Source: Orrella sp037026685
GTDB taxonomy: Bacteria; Pseudomonadota; Gammaproteobacteria; Burkholderiales; Burkholderiaceae_B
Assembly: GCF_037026685.1 (NCBI RefSeq)
Contig: NZ_JBANET010000019.1
Location: 1-64,000 of the forward strand
DNA length: 64,000 bases
Reading direction: 5' to 3'
Part shown: one piece after another, positions 54,570 through 62,365 of the stretch
Numbering within the stretch: the stretch's first letter is position 1
Layout of the letters: each line of letters opens with the position of its first letter
Made by a program: the position numbers and the translations under genes
The notes under the pieces: generated by a model
The model's input: the letters and a program-made list of their open reading frames with translations, nothing else
Told to the model about the DNA's origin: nothing
The model's database searches: none

Positions 54570-55033
54570 CCACCGCCTGCATCGGCAAACCCGCCCCCGG
54601 CTTCACCGCCCAGAGCACCATCGGCCCGCTCAGCCTGGCGCAGTGCCAGGGCCGCGCGGTCGTGCTGTACTTCTACCCCAAGGACAACACGCCGGGCTGC
54701 ACCACCGAAAGCCAGGACTTCCGCGACCTGTACCAGGAATTCCTGGACGCCGGCTGCCTGGTGATCGGCGTCTCGCGCGACAGCCTCAAGTCGCACGAGA
54801 ACTTCTGTAACAAGCACGCGCTGAAATTCCCCCTGATTGCCGATCCCGACGAAACGGTCTGCAATCTCTATGGGGTCATCAAGCAGAAGAACATGTATGG
54901 CAAGCAGGTGCGCGGCATCGAGCGCAGCACCTTCCTGATCGACGCGCAAGGCAAGCTCGTGCAGGAATGGCGCGGGGTCAAGGTTCCCAACCATGCGCGC
55001 GAGGTCCTGCAGGCCGCGCGCAGCATCGGCTAG
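54566..55033 (+). CDS. bcp: Peroxiredoxin, BCP/PrxQ type
   Basis: A 155-residue thiol peroxidase that reduces hydrogen and organic peroxides. The peroxidatic Cys is C45 in YPKDNTPGCTTE. The position after it where E. coli BCP has its resolving Cys (C-plus-5) is not Cys here. Instead C81 in SHENFCNKH matches the PrxQ type whose resolving Cys lies one helix later. VSRDS and the FLIDAQGKLVQEW strand are typical. The ATG overlaps the stop of the DUF498 gene, so the pair is coupled. Confidence 0.93.
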   Translation: MTTACIGKPAPGFTAQSTIGPLSLAQCQGRAVVLYFYPKDNTPGCTTESQDFRDLYQEFLDAGCLVIGVSRDSLKSHENFCNKHALKFPLIADPDETVCNLYGVIKQKNMYGKQVRGIERSTFLIDAQGKLVQEWRGVKVPNHAREVLQAARSIG

Positions 55034-55151
55034 CGCGCATGCGAGCCGGGCCCGCGCTCCCCTGCCTTGCCGGCCAACCCGTCCCTTTTTCCGCTCTTGT
55101 TGACGACCTCTTCCTTCCCTTGTTAGCCGGCCCTCTCGGAGAGTGATGCCC

Positions 55152-56885
55152 ATGCCGCTGCCCAAGCTGCCCACCCGCCCCGCCACGCTGATTTCCGTGC
55201 CGCCCGAGACGCCCCCGGTCGCCGCAGCGCGCCCCCGCGCGCCAGCCAAGACCACGCCGGCACGCGCTGCGGCCGGCCGCGCACCGGCACAGGCGGCGCT
55301 GCTGGAAAGCCCGGCGGCCACGCAGCCCGCCCAGGAAAGCCAGGCGGCCGTGCAGCCCCAGCTCGAAGGCATCGCCACCCCGGCCGCCCGTACAGCGCGC
55401 GCCAAGGCGCCGGCCACCCCGGCGCCCGCCCCGGCCCCCGCCGCGGCGCGCAAGCCGCGCAGCCGCGCCCACAATGCCGGCAAGAACACCGCCAAGAAGC
55501 TCTTCGTGCTGGACACCAACGTGCTCATGCACGATCCGACCTCGCTGTTTCGCTTCGAGGAGCACGACGTCTACCTGCCCATGGTCACGCTCGAAGAGCT
55601 GGACCTGCACAAGAAGGGCATGTCCGAGGTCGCCCGCAACGCGCGCCAGGTCAGCCGCTCGCTGGACCAGCTCATGAGCGCCTCGCCCTCGGGCATCGAC
55701 GAAGGGCTGTCGCTGGCGGCGCTGGGCAACAAGGACGCCAGCGGCCGGCTGCATTTCCAGACCACGGCGCTGCATGGCAACCTGCCCGCCGACCTGCCCA
55801 TGGGCAAGGCCGACAACCAGATCCTGGGAGTGGTGCGCGCCCTGCAGGACCTGGAAAAAACCCGCGACGTCGTGCTGGTGTCCAAGGACATCAACATGCG
55901 CCTGAAGGCGCGCGCGCTGGGACTGTCGGCTGAGGACTACTTCAACGACCACGTGCTGGAGGACTCGGACCTGCTGTACACCGGCGTGCTGCAGCTGCCC
56001 GAGAACTTCTGGAACAAGCACGGCAAGGGCGTCGAATCCTGGCAGCAGGGCGGCACCACCTACTATCGCGTCACCGGCCCGCTGTGCTCGCAGTTCGTGG
56101 TCAACCAGTTCGTGTATTTCGAGGGGCCCATGCCCCTGTACGCGCACGTCAAGGAAGTCAACGGCAAGACCGCCGTGCTGGCCACCTTGCGCGACTACAC
56201 GCACGGCAAGAACAATGTCTGGGGCATCACCGCGCGCAACCGCGAACAGAACTTCGCGCTGAACCTGCTGATGAACCCCGAATGCGACTTCGTCTCGCTG
56301 CTGGGCCAGGCCGGCACGGGCAAGACGCTGCTGACGCTGGCCGCGGGCCTGACGCAGGTGCTCGAGACCAAGCGCTACACCGAGATCATCATGACCCGCG
56401 TCACCGTGCCGGTGGGCGAGGACATCGGCTTTCTGCCCGGCACCGAGGAAGAAAAGATGCTGCCCTGGATGGGCGCGCTCGAAGACAACCTGGACGTGCT
56501 GAACATGGGCGAGGACGGCTCGGGCAACAACCACGGCGGCGACTGGGGCCGCGCGGCCACCATGGACCTGATCCGCTCGCGCATCAAGGTCAAGTCGCTG
56601 AACTTCATGCGCGGGCGCACCTTCCTGAACAAGTTTCTCATCATCGACGAGGCGCAGAACCTCACGCCCAAGCAGATGAAGACCCTGATCACCCGGGCCG
56701 GCCCGGGCACCAAGGTGGTCTGCCTGGGCAACATCGCCCAGATCGATACCCCCTACCTGACCGAGGGCAGCTCGGGCCTGACCTTCGTCGTCGACCGCTT
56801 CAAGGGCTGGCCGCATTCGGGCCACATCACCTTGCAGCGCGGCGAACGCTCGCGCCTGGCCGACTACGCCGGCGACGTGCTGTAA
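55152..56885 (+). CDS. PhoH-family protein with N-terminal PIN domain (PhoH2)
   Basis: A 577-residue protein with three parts: an Ala/Pro-rich N-terminal tail (residues 1-110), a PIN ribonuclease domain (KLFVLDTNVLMHDPTSLFRF, about 116-240, with acidic residues in DTN and LEELD) and a PhoH ATPase domain with Walker A GQAGTGKTLL near residue 385 and DEAQNLTPKQMK for Walker B. PIN-PhoH proteins act as RNA helicase/nucleases. GGAGAG lies eight bases before the ATG at 55152, preferred over ATG 55146 and GTG 55143. pdxA follows in the same direction. Confidence 0.9.
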   Translation: MPLPKLPTRPATLISVPPETPPVAAARPRAPAKTTPARAAAGRAPAQAALLESPAATQPAQESQAAVQPQLEGIATPAARTARAKAPATPAPAPAPAAARKPRSRAHNAGKNTAKKLFVLDTNVLMHDPTSLFRFEEHDVYLPMVTLEELDLHKKGMSEVARNARQVSRSLDQLMSASPSGIDEGLSLAALGNKDASGRLHFQTTALHGNLPADLPMGKADNQILGVVRALQDLEKTRDVVLVSKDINMRLKARALGLSAEDYFNDHVLEDSDLLYTGVLQLPENFWNKHGKGVESWQQGGTTYYRVTGPLCSQFVVNQFVYFEGPMPLYAHVKEVNGKTAVLATLRDYTHGKNNVWGITARNREQNFALNLLMNPECDFVSLLGQAGTGKTLLTLAAGLTQVLETKRYTEIIMTRVTVPVGEDIGFLPGTEEEKMLPWMGALEDNLDVLNMGEDGSGNNHGGDWGRAATMDLIRSRIKVKSLNFMRGRTFLNKFLIIDEAQNLTPKQMKTLITRAGPGTKVVCLGNIAQIDTPYLTEGSSGLTFVVDRFKGWPHSGHITLQRGERSRLADYAGDVL

Positions 56886-56904
56886 GGGCCCGGGCGGCGT
56901 GGAC

Positions 56905-57897
56905 ATGCGGGCGGCCGGGCCGCTGGGCATCACCCTGGGCGATGCCGCGGGCATCGGCCCGGAAATCGTCGTCAAATGCTGGCATGCCGGCCTGCCGGCG
57001 CCCGCCGTGGTCTACGGCGATGCCGGCGCCCTGGCGCGCGCAGCCGGGCAACTGGCGCTGCCCGTGACGGTGCGGGCCGTGCCCGGGCCCGGACAGGCGG
57101 CCCACGCCCCGCGCCAGATCGACGTGGTGCCCTGCGGCCCGGCCCTGCCCGGCGACCTGCCGCTGGGCCGGGTCAGCGCCCAGGCCGGCCGCGTGGCCTA
57201 CGAGAGCCTGATCCGTGCCATCGACGACGCCCGGGCCGGGCGTATCCGGGCCATCGTCACCGCCCCGCTGAACAAGGCCTCGCTGCACGCGGCGGGCCTG
57301 GACTTTCCCGGCCACACCGAGATATTGGCCGAGCGCACCGGCACGCGCGACTACGCCATGATGCTGGCCAACAACGAGCTGCGGGTGCTGCTGGCCACCA
57401 TCCATATCGCGCTGGCCGAGGTGCCGCGCGCCATCACTTTCGAAGGGCAGCTGCGCGCCATCGGCCTGGCCGAGCGCGCGTGCCGGCAGCTGGGCCTTGC
57501 CCGCCCCCGCGTGGCCGTGGCCGGCCTGAACCCCCATGCCGGCGAGCAAGGCCGGTTCGGCACCGAGGACCGCGACATCATCGCCCCGGCCGTGCAGGCC
57601 GCGCGCGAACAGGGCATCGATGCCTCGGGCCCGTGGCCGGGCGACACCGTCTTCATGCGCGCGCGGCGCGGCGAATTCGACATCGTGGTGGCGCAATACC
57701 ACGACCAGGGGCTGATCCCGGTCAAGTACCTGGGCGTGGACGAGGGGGTGAACGTGACGGTGGGACTGCCGTTCGTGCGCACCAGCGTCGATCACGGCAC
57801 AGCCTTCGACATCGCCGGCCAGGGCATCGCCGACCCGGCCTCGCTGCGGGCCGCCTTCGAGCTGGCGCTGGCCATGCAGGGGCCGGCGCGCGCCTGA
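56905..57897 (+). CDS. pdxA: 4-hydroxythreonine-4-phosphate dehydrogenase PdxA family
   Basis: A 330-residue PdxA-family oxidative decarboxylase that, in the vitamin B6 pathway, acts on 4-phosphohydroxythreonine. LGITLGDAAGIGPEIVVK opens the protein. The metal-binding His/Asp sites appear in FPGHTEILAE, GLNPHAGEQG and YHDQGLIPVKY. GTG 56899 is the alternative start. It begins about 20 bases after the PhoH stop, whereas pdxA usually neighbours surA and ksgA. A PdxA2-type paralogue acting on other hydroxy-acids cannot be excluded. Confidence 0.85.
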   Translation: MRAAGPLGITLGDAAGIGPEIVVKCWHAGLPAPAVVYGDAGALARAAGQLALPVTVRAVPGPGQAAHAPRQIDVVPCGPALPGDLPLGRVSAQAGRVAYESLIRAIDDARAGRIRAIVTAPLNKASLHAAGLDFPGHTEILAERTGTRDYAMMLANNELRVLLATIHIALAEVPRAITFEGQLRAIGLAERACRQLGLARPRVAVAGLNPHAGEQGRFGTEDRDIIAPAVQAAREQGIDASGPWPGDTVFMRARRGEFDIVVAQYHDQGLIPVKYLGVDEGVNVTVGLPFVRTSVDHGTAFDIAGQGIADPASLRAAFELALAMQGPARA

Positions 57898-57899
57898 AA

Positions 57900-57932
57900 G
57901 CCCGGCCCCGCCGGCAGGCGGGCAGGCCGGGC
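57900..57932. terminator. Hairpin between convergent pdxA and dnaB
   Basis: GCCCGGCC (57900-57907) pairs with GGCCGGGC (57925-57932), and CCGCC (57908-57912) with GGCGG (57917-57921), giving a 13-bp stem with a GGCA loop and a 3-base bulge. It occupies most of the 41-bp gap between the two stop codons and could end transcripts from both sides, though no T-tract is present. Confidence 0.4.
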
Positions 57933-57938
57933 CGCGGC

Positions 57939-59309
57939 TCAGTATCCCGCGGAGGTGAAGTTCAGGAAGCGCGTGCTCGAGCCTTGGAAAGTCAGGCGCA
58001 CCGTGCCAATGGGGCCGTTACGCTGCTTGCCGATGATGATCTCGGCCGTGCCCTTGTCCGGCGAATCGGGGTTGTAGACCTCGTCCCGGTAGATGAACAG
58101 GATGACGTCGGCGTCCTGCTCGATGGCGCCGGACTCGCGCAGGTCGCTCATGACCGGACGCTTGTTGGGCCGCTGCTCCAGGCTGCGGTTCAGCTGCGAG
58201 AGCGCGATCAGCGGGCAGTTCAGCTCCTTGGCCAGGCCCTTGAGCGAACGGCTGATCTCCGACACCTCGGTGGCGCGGTTCTCGCCCGAGCCGTTGCCCG
58301 ACATCAGCTGCAGGTAGTCGATGATGATCAGCCCGAGCTGCCCGCACTGGCGGGCCAGCCGGCGGGCGCGGGCGCGTACTTCCATGGGGCTGAGCGCGGG
58401 CGTCTCGTCGATGTAGACCTGGGCGTCCTGCATGAGCTGCACGGCGTGGGTAACGCGCGGCCAATCCTCGGCGGTGAGCTTGCCCGTGCGCATGCGGTGC
58501 TGGTCCAGCAGCCCGACCGAGCCGAGCATGCGCATGGCCAGCTGCACCGCGCCCATTTCCATGGAGAACACCGCCACCGGCAGGCCCTGCTCGATGGCGA
58601 TGTGCTCGCCGATGTTCATGGAGAAAGAGGTCTTGCCCATGGAGGGGCGGCCGGCCACGATGATGAGATCGCCCCCTTGCAGGCCCGAGGTCATCTTGTC
58701 CAGGTCGGTAAAGCCGGTGGGCACGCCCGTGACGTCCGAGTCGGTATCGCGGTGATAGAGCTCGTCGATGCGCTCGACCACCTGGGTGAGCAGCGGCTGG
58801 ATTTCCTGAAAGCCGGCCGAGCCGCGCTCGCCTTCCTGGGCGATCTGGAACACCTTGGATTCGGCCTCGTCCAGCAGCTGGCGGGCCTCCTTGCCATTGG
58901 GATTGAGCGCGCCGGCGGCGATCTCGTCGGCCACCGTCACCAGCTTGCGCAGCATGGCGCGCTCGCGCACGATTTCGGCGTAGCGGCGGATGTTGGCCGC
59001 CGAGGGCGTGTTGTGCGCCAGCGCGTTCAGGTAGCCAATGCCGCCGACGTCGGCCGACTTGCCGGCGCTGTCCAGCGATTCGTGCACGGTGATCACGTCG
59101 GCCGGGCGCGACAGGGCGATCAGGCGCGCGATATGCTGCCAGATGAGCTTGTGGTCGTGGCGATAGAAATCGTCCTCGTGCAGGACGTCGGCAATGCGGT
59201 CCCAGGCCCCGTTATCCAGCAGCAACCCACCCAGCACCGACTGTTCGGCCTCGACCGAATGCGGCGGCACGCGCAGGTATTCCAGTTGGGGATCGGAGGG
59301 GTTGTTCAT
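57939..59309 (-). CDS. dnaB: Replicative DNA helicase DnaB
   Basis: Hexameric 5'-3' helicase of the replisome. The 456-residue protein has the N-terminal DnaB domain (about residues 12-110, PHSVEAEQSVLGGLLLDN), a linker and a RecA-type C-terminal domain with Walker A IVAGRPSMGKTSF, Walker B GLIIIDYLQLMSG and the arginine-finger region SQLNRSLEQRPNKRPVMSDL, where DnaB proteins hold conserved Arg and Gly residues. The ATG at 59309 overlaps the stop of the upstream kinase-like gene (ATGA). Confidence 0.97.
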   Translation of the reverse strand: MNNPSDPQLEYLRVPPHSVEAEQSVLGGLLLDNGAWDRIADVLHEDDFYRHDHKLIWQHIARLIALSRPADVITVHESLDSAGKSADVGGIGYLNALAHNTPSAANIRRYAEIVRERAMLRKLVTVADEIAAGALNPNGKEARQLLDEAESKVFQIAQEGERGSAGFQEIQPLLTQVVERIDELYHRDTDSDVTGVPTGFTDLDKMTSGLQGGDLIIVAGRPSMGKTSFSMNIGEHIAIEQGLPVAVFSMEMGAVQLAMRMLGSVGLLDQHRMRTGKLTAEDWPRVTHAVQLMQDAQVYIDETPALSPMEVRARARRLARQCGQLGLIIIDYLQLMSGNGSGENRATEVSEISRSLKGLAKELNCPLIALSQLNRSLEQRPNKRPVMSDLRESGAIEQDADVILFIYRDEVYNPDSPDKGTAEIIIGKQRNGPIGTVRLTFQGSSTRFLNFTSAGY

Positions 59310-60106
59310 GGTTTCAATAATACCCGCATCAGGTCGGCGGTCAGGCGAAAGCCGCGCACGTCCCGCCAGGACAGCCGGGCCGTCAGCGGACGCAGCACGC
59401 GTTCGGTGCCGGCGATGCTGCGGGCCACCCGGCGCAGCGCCGGGCCGGTCTGCTCGGGGCCGGCTTCGGACAGATAGCCTTGCAGCAGCTGGCGGCCCAG
59501 CGCGGGCAGCAGGTGCTCGGGCAGGCGGTTCATGCCGGTCAGCGACAGGCAGGCCTGCAGCAGGTCGTAGGCCTGTGCCAGCGGCAGGCTCAACGCCCCG
59601 CCGATGTTCTCTTCGAAATCGATGCGCCAGTAGCGGCCGTCGCGCAGCGTCATGTTGCGCAGCTGCGCGCCGCCGTGCCAATGGCCGGCGCGATGGAAAC
59701 GGGCCAGGTCCGCGCCGGCGCGAAACACCAGCTCGGCGCACTGTGCGGGCGGGGCGCGCCGCAGCAGATGGGGCAGGTCCTGCCCGACGAACTCCAGCAC
59801 CAGCAGGCCCGGCTCGGCCGCATACACCTGCGGCACCGGCCAGGCCTGTGCGCGCAATGCGCGCAGGCGCCGCGTCTCGTCGGCCAGGCCGTTGCGCAAA
59901 AGAACGCGCGGCGAGGGAAACTCGCCCAGCACCAGCTTGCAGAAGACGGCCAGCGCCAGCGCGCGCAGGTAGCGCAAGCCATAGCCCAGCGCCCTGCCGG
60001 CGCCCGGGCGGCGCACCTTGACGATGCAGCGCACGCCGCCGATCTGTGCTTCATGCACCCCGTCGGGCAAGGGCCGGACGCGCTGATCGGCCAGCCAATC
60101 GTTCAT
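59306..60106 (-). CDS. Kinase-fold protein with degenerate catalytic loop (BUD32-like)
   Basis: A protein of about 266 residues with the layout of small protein-kinase-fold enzymes: VRCIVKV holds the likely nucleotide Lys (K30), LLVLEFV the hinge, HWHGGAQLRN the catalytic loop and WRIDFEEN the metal-binding region (D163). In the loop the His (H144) and Asn (N151) stand where HxDxxxxN would have them, but the catalytic Asp position (146) is Gly, so activity is doubtful. Start uncertain: ATG 60106 used, GTG 60145 gives 13 more residues and neither has a clear ribosome site. The stop overlaps the dnaB ATG. Confidence 0.75.
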   Translation of the reverse strand: MNDWLADQRVRPLPDGVHEAQIGGVRCIVKVRRPGAGRALGYGLRYLRALALAVFCKLVLGEFPSPRVLLRNGLADETRRLRALRAQAWPVPQVYAAEPGLLVLEFVGQDLPHLLRRAPPAQCAELVFRAGADLARFHRAGHWHGGAQLRNMTLRDGRYWRIDFEENIGGALSLPLAQAYDLLQACLSLTGMNRLPEHLLPALGRQLLQGYLSEAGPEQTGPALRRVARSIAGTERVLRPLTARLSWRDVRGFRLTADLMRVLLKP

Positions 60107-60206
60107 GCCCGCGGGGATGGAATCCTGGTCTTGCACGCTTGCCACCGTTTGAGGCCCAGGCCGCCGCGGTGGCCCCCGGCGCCTGCAAAATCAATCGTCC
60201 GCAGAA

Positions 60207-60236
60207 GCAAAAAGCCGGCCTGGGCCGGCTTTTTGC
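60207..60236 (-). terminator. Rho-independent terminator after rplI
   Basis: GCAAAAAGCCGGCC (60207-60220) and its perfect complement GGCCGGCTTTTTGC (60223-60236) give a 14-bp stem. Read leftwards it ends in TTTTTGC, the U-tract of a rho-independent terminator, about 115 bases beyond the rplI stop. Because the stem is A-rich on the other side, it could also work in reverse. It isolates the ribosomal operon from the kinase-like gene and dnaB. Confidence 0.85.
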
Positions 60237-60349
60237 CGCCGTGCCACCCGGCCGGTCCAGCCCCGCAGGGCGGCAAGCCGAAGGCGCAGCGCTGGGGGCG
60301 TTGCTTGCTCCAGCGTGCGCGCGAACGCGCACGCGGCGTCCCGGCGGTA

Positions 60350-60805
60350 TCAGCCGATATCGCCCACGACCACCAGGTTGACGGTGGCCGTCACGTCCGC
60401 ATGCAGGGCGACCTGCACGGGATATTCGCCCACGGCCTTGAAGGGACCGTCGGGCAGGCGCACCTGGCTTTTCTCCACGGTGGGGAAGCCTTCCTTTTGC
60501 AGCGCCGCGGCGATGTCCTGGTTGGTCACCGAACCGAACAGGCGGCCGTCCACGCCGGCCTTCTGCGAGATCTTCAGGTTGAAGCCTTCCAGGCGCTCGC
60601 CTTCCTTCTGGGCGGCGGCCAGGCGCTCGGCCTGGGCCTTTTCCAGTTCGGCGCGGCGCGCTTCGAATTCCTTGAGCGCGGCCTCGGTGGCGCGGCGGGC
60701 CTTTTTCTGGGGAATCAGGAAGTTGCGGGCATAGCCGTCGCGCACGCGCACGACTTCGCCCAGGTTGCCCAGGTTGGCCATTTTTTCGAGCAGGATAACT
60801 TGCAT
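60350..60805 (-). CDS. rplI: 50S ribosomal protein L9
   Basis: A 151-residue L9 with two globular domains joined by a long helix. The N-terminal MQVILLEKMANLGNLGEVV and GYARNFLIPQKKA are the canonical L9 signature, followed by the charged linking helix (residues 41-75) and the C-terminal RNA-binding domain (LFGSVTNQDIAAAL). It begins 17 bases after the rpsR stop and is the last gene of rpsF-priB-rpsR-rplI, ahead of a strong terminator. Confidence 0.98.
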   Translation of the reverse strand: MQVILLEKMANLGNLGEVVRVRDGYARNFLIPQKKARRATEAALKEFEARRAELEKAQAERLAAAQKEGERLEGFNLKISQKAGVDGRLFGSVTNQDIAAALQKEGFPTVEKSQVRLPDGPFKAVGEYPVQVALHADVTATVNLVVVGDIG

Positions 60806-60822
60806 GTCAGTATGCCCCGGGA

Positions 60823-61095
60823 TCAGTTGTGGTTGTCGGTGTAGGGCAACAGGGCCAGGAAGCGCGCGCGCTTGATGGCGGTGTCGAGCTGGCGCTGGTA
60901 GTGGGCCTTGGTACCGGTCAGGCGGGCAGGAATGATCTTGCCGTTTTCCTGGATGAAGTCGCGCAGGGTGTCCAGATCCTTGTAGTCGATCTCTTCGACG
61001 CCGGCGGCGGTGAAGCGGCAGAACTTGCGGCGCTTGAACAGCGGGTTCTGCTGGGTGAACTTGCGTTTTTCCTTGCGTTTTCCGAAGAAAGCCAT
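60823..61095 (-). CDS. rpsR: 30S ribosomal protein S18
   Basis: A 90-residue S18 with a basic N-terminus (FFGKRKEKRKFTQQNPLFKR), the conserved DYKDLDTLRDFIQENGKIIPARLTG core and KHYQRQL-like region seen here as AHYQRQL with IKRARFLALLPY. It forms a complex with S6 on the 16S rRNA platform. It lies between priB and rplI, the usual order in betaproteobacteria. Confidence 0.98.
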   Translation of the reverse strand: MAFFGKRKEKRKFTQQNPLFKRRKFCRFTAAGVEEIDYKDLDTLRDFIQENGKIIPARLTGTKAHYQRQLDTAIKRARFLALLPYTDNHN

Positions 61096-61187
61096 GATGT
61101 GCCTCTTTCAAAATCGCCGGGCCTTGGGGCCGGCGGAATATCTTGCCAAGACGGGAGAGCCGTCGATGTTTTTGGTATTGCTTGCGT

Positions 61188-61505
61188 TCAGGCCGTCGGG
61201 GTATCGAAACCGCCCGCGGCCCTGCGGGCCTGCTGGATATGCAACACCACGCGCGAGGCGCTCTTGCGGACCGGGGCCAGAAAGCCCTCGACCTGCAGGA
61301 AAGCGCCCAAGGGCGTGTCCGCCAGCATCCGGGCCTGGTCTCCCAGGGCCACTGCGGCCAGCGTCAGCTCGACGCGGCGCGGCAGGCCGGCTTCCATGAC
61401 CTCGGATGCGTGCGCCAGCTGCATTTCCAGCACCGGCACGCCGGCGGGCGTGTGGCGCAAGGGCCCGCATTCGAGCACCTGCGCGCTGAGCGCCAGCCGG
61501 TTCAC
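61188..61505 (-). CDS. priB: Primosomal replication protein PriB
   Basis: A 105-residue single OB-fold protein related to SSB, part of the restart primosome that reloads DnaB at stalled forks. NRLALSAQVLECGPLRHTPAG and the final strand VRKSASRVVLHIQQ match PriB. It stands between rpsF and rpsR as in most beta- and gammaproteobacteria. The 92-bp gap to rpsR holds nothing else. Confidence 0.95.
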   Translation of the reverse strand: MNRLALSAQVLECGPLRHTPAGVPVLEMQLAHASEVMEAGLPRRVELTLAAVALGDQARMLADTPLGAFLQVEGFLAPVRKSASRVVLHIQQARRAAGGFDTPTA

Positions 61506-61514
61506 GTCAAGCTC

Positions 61515-61886
61515 TTACTCGGACTGGGTGGCCGCTTCGGCGGTTGCCTTGCGGGCTTCCTCGCGCTCGACCGACTTCATCATCACCGACGCGGCGGCGG
61601 GGGCCTTCTTGGTCTTGATGACCAGGTGGCGCAGCACGGCGTCGTTGTAGCGGAACGAATGCTCCAGTTCGTCGAGCGTGGCCTGGCCGCACTCGATGTT
61701 CAGGCACACGTAGTGGGCCTTGACCAGTTTCTGGATGGGATAGGCCAGCTGGCGGCGGCCCCAGTCTTCCAGGCGATGGACGATACCGCCCTGGCCGGTG
61801 ACCAGCGACTGGTAGCGCTCGACCATGGCGGGCACCTGCTCGCTCTGGTCGGGATGGACGATGAACACTACTTCGTAGTGACGCAT
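61515..61886 (-). CDS. rpsF: 30S ribosomal protein S6
   Basis: A 123-residue S6. The ferredoxin-like fold is shown by MRHYEVVFIVHPDQSEQVP and VHRLEDWGRRQLAYPIQKL with HYVCLNIEC, and the C-terminus is a charged acidic tail (EEARKATAEAATQSE). AAGGAG lies eleven bases before the ATG. First gene of the ribosomal operon, with a long structured leader upstream. Confidence 0.98.
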   Translation of the reverse strand: MRHYEVVFIVHPDQSEQVPAMVERYQSLVTGQGGIVHRLEDWGRRQLAYPIQKLVKAHYVCLNIECGQATLDELEHSFRYNDAVLRHLVIKTKKAPAAASVMMKSVEREEARKATAEAATQSE

Positions 61887-62050
61887 GGGCAAAACTCCTT
61901 GAGGATGTCTCGGGCCTGCGCGGCGGCAATGCATGCGCCAGGCCCAAGGGGCAGCCCGCAGCGGCCTTGGAAAAGACACCTTCGCCAACGCCGAAAGGCC
62001 CCGGAAAGTCAAAAGGTGCCGCGCCCAGTTGGCAACTGTCGAGCAAGAAA
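61887..62050 (-). promoter_or_regulatory. Structured rpsF leader, candidate S6:S18 autoregulatory element
   Basis: The inferred transcript runs about 164 bases before rpsF and folds on paper into stacked hairpins. CAGTT/AACTG pair around 62025-62037, GGCACCTT (62013-62020) with AAGGTGTC (61976-61983), CCAAGG with CCTTGG (61943-61970), and GGGCCTG with CAGGCCC (61911-61947, extended by a CGC/GCG pair) just before the ribosome site. The last loop carries GCCGCC. A CCG-bearing hairpin that binds the S6:S18 complex is known from rpsF leaders in other bacteria. Equivalence here is inferred. Confidence 0.45.
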
Positions 62051-62057
62051 GCCTTGC

Positions 62058-62086
62058 ATTATCGCCCAGGAAGGAAAAACTTGCAA
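62058..62086 (-). promoter_or_regulatory. Sigma-70 promoter of rpsF-priB-rpsR-rplI
   Basis: On the minus strand TTGCAA (62081-62086) and GATAAT (62058-62063) are spaced by exactly 17 bp. The -10 matches TATAAT in 5 of 6 positions and the -35 matches TTGACA in 4 of 6. Transcription would start near 62051, giving the long leader described for rpsF. Confidence 0.72.
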
Positions 62087-62109
62087 GAAATCAAGCGCAT
62101 GCCGGGCCT

Positions 62110-62139
62110 GCGCCCGGGCCGGGCGGCGGGCCCGGGCGC
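62110..62139. repeat. 11-bp inverted repeat between the rpsF and TRAP promoters
   Basis: GCGCCCGGGCC (62110-62120) and GGCCCGGGCGC (62129-62139) are perfect complements with an 8-base loop. It lies about 25 bp upstream of the rpsF -35 and about 125 bp upstream of the sigma-54 promoter, a distance usual for enhancer sites, but no activator can be assigned. Confidence 0.55.
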
Positions 62140-62263
62140 CGCCCCAATCTGGGCCGTGCAGGCACGAACCCTGTGCACCAGGCCCGGCCCGCACTGCCGC
62201 GGTGCCCTCCCCGGCTGCCCGATTCGTCTTTTATTTCAAGGCCCTGCCCCGGCGAACCAGACC

Positions 62264-62280
62264 TGGCACGCCGCTTGCAT
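62264..62280 (+). promoter_or_regulatory. Sigma-54 (-24/-12) promoter of the second TRAP operon
   Basis: TGGCACG (62264-62270), CCGC, TTGCAT (62275-62280) is a full match to the RpoN consensus TGGCACG-N4-TTGCW. The invariant GG (62265-62266) and GC (62277-62278) are exactly 10 bp apart. Transcription would begin near 62292, about 75 bases before the TRAP binding-protein ATG. Such promoters need an enhancer-binding activator, as for DctD-controlled carboxylate uptake. Confidence 0.8.
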
Positions 62281-62365
62281 AGGCACGTCCCGATGGAACC
62301 CGTGCCGACGGCGCGCCTTGCCCAAGCCCGCGCCCAACCTTGAACCTCAGCGGAGGAATGCATCC

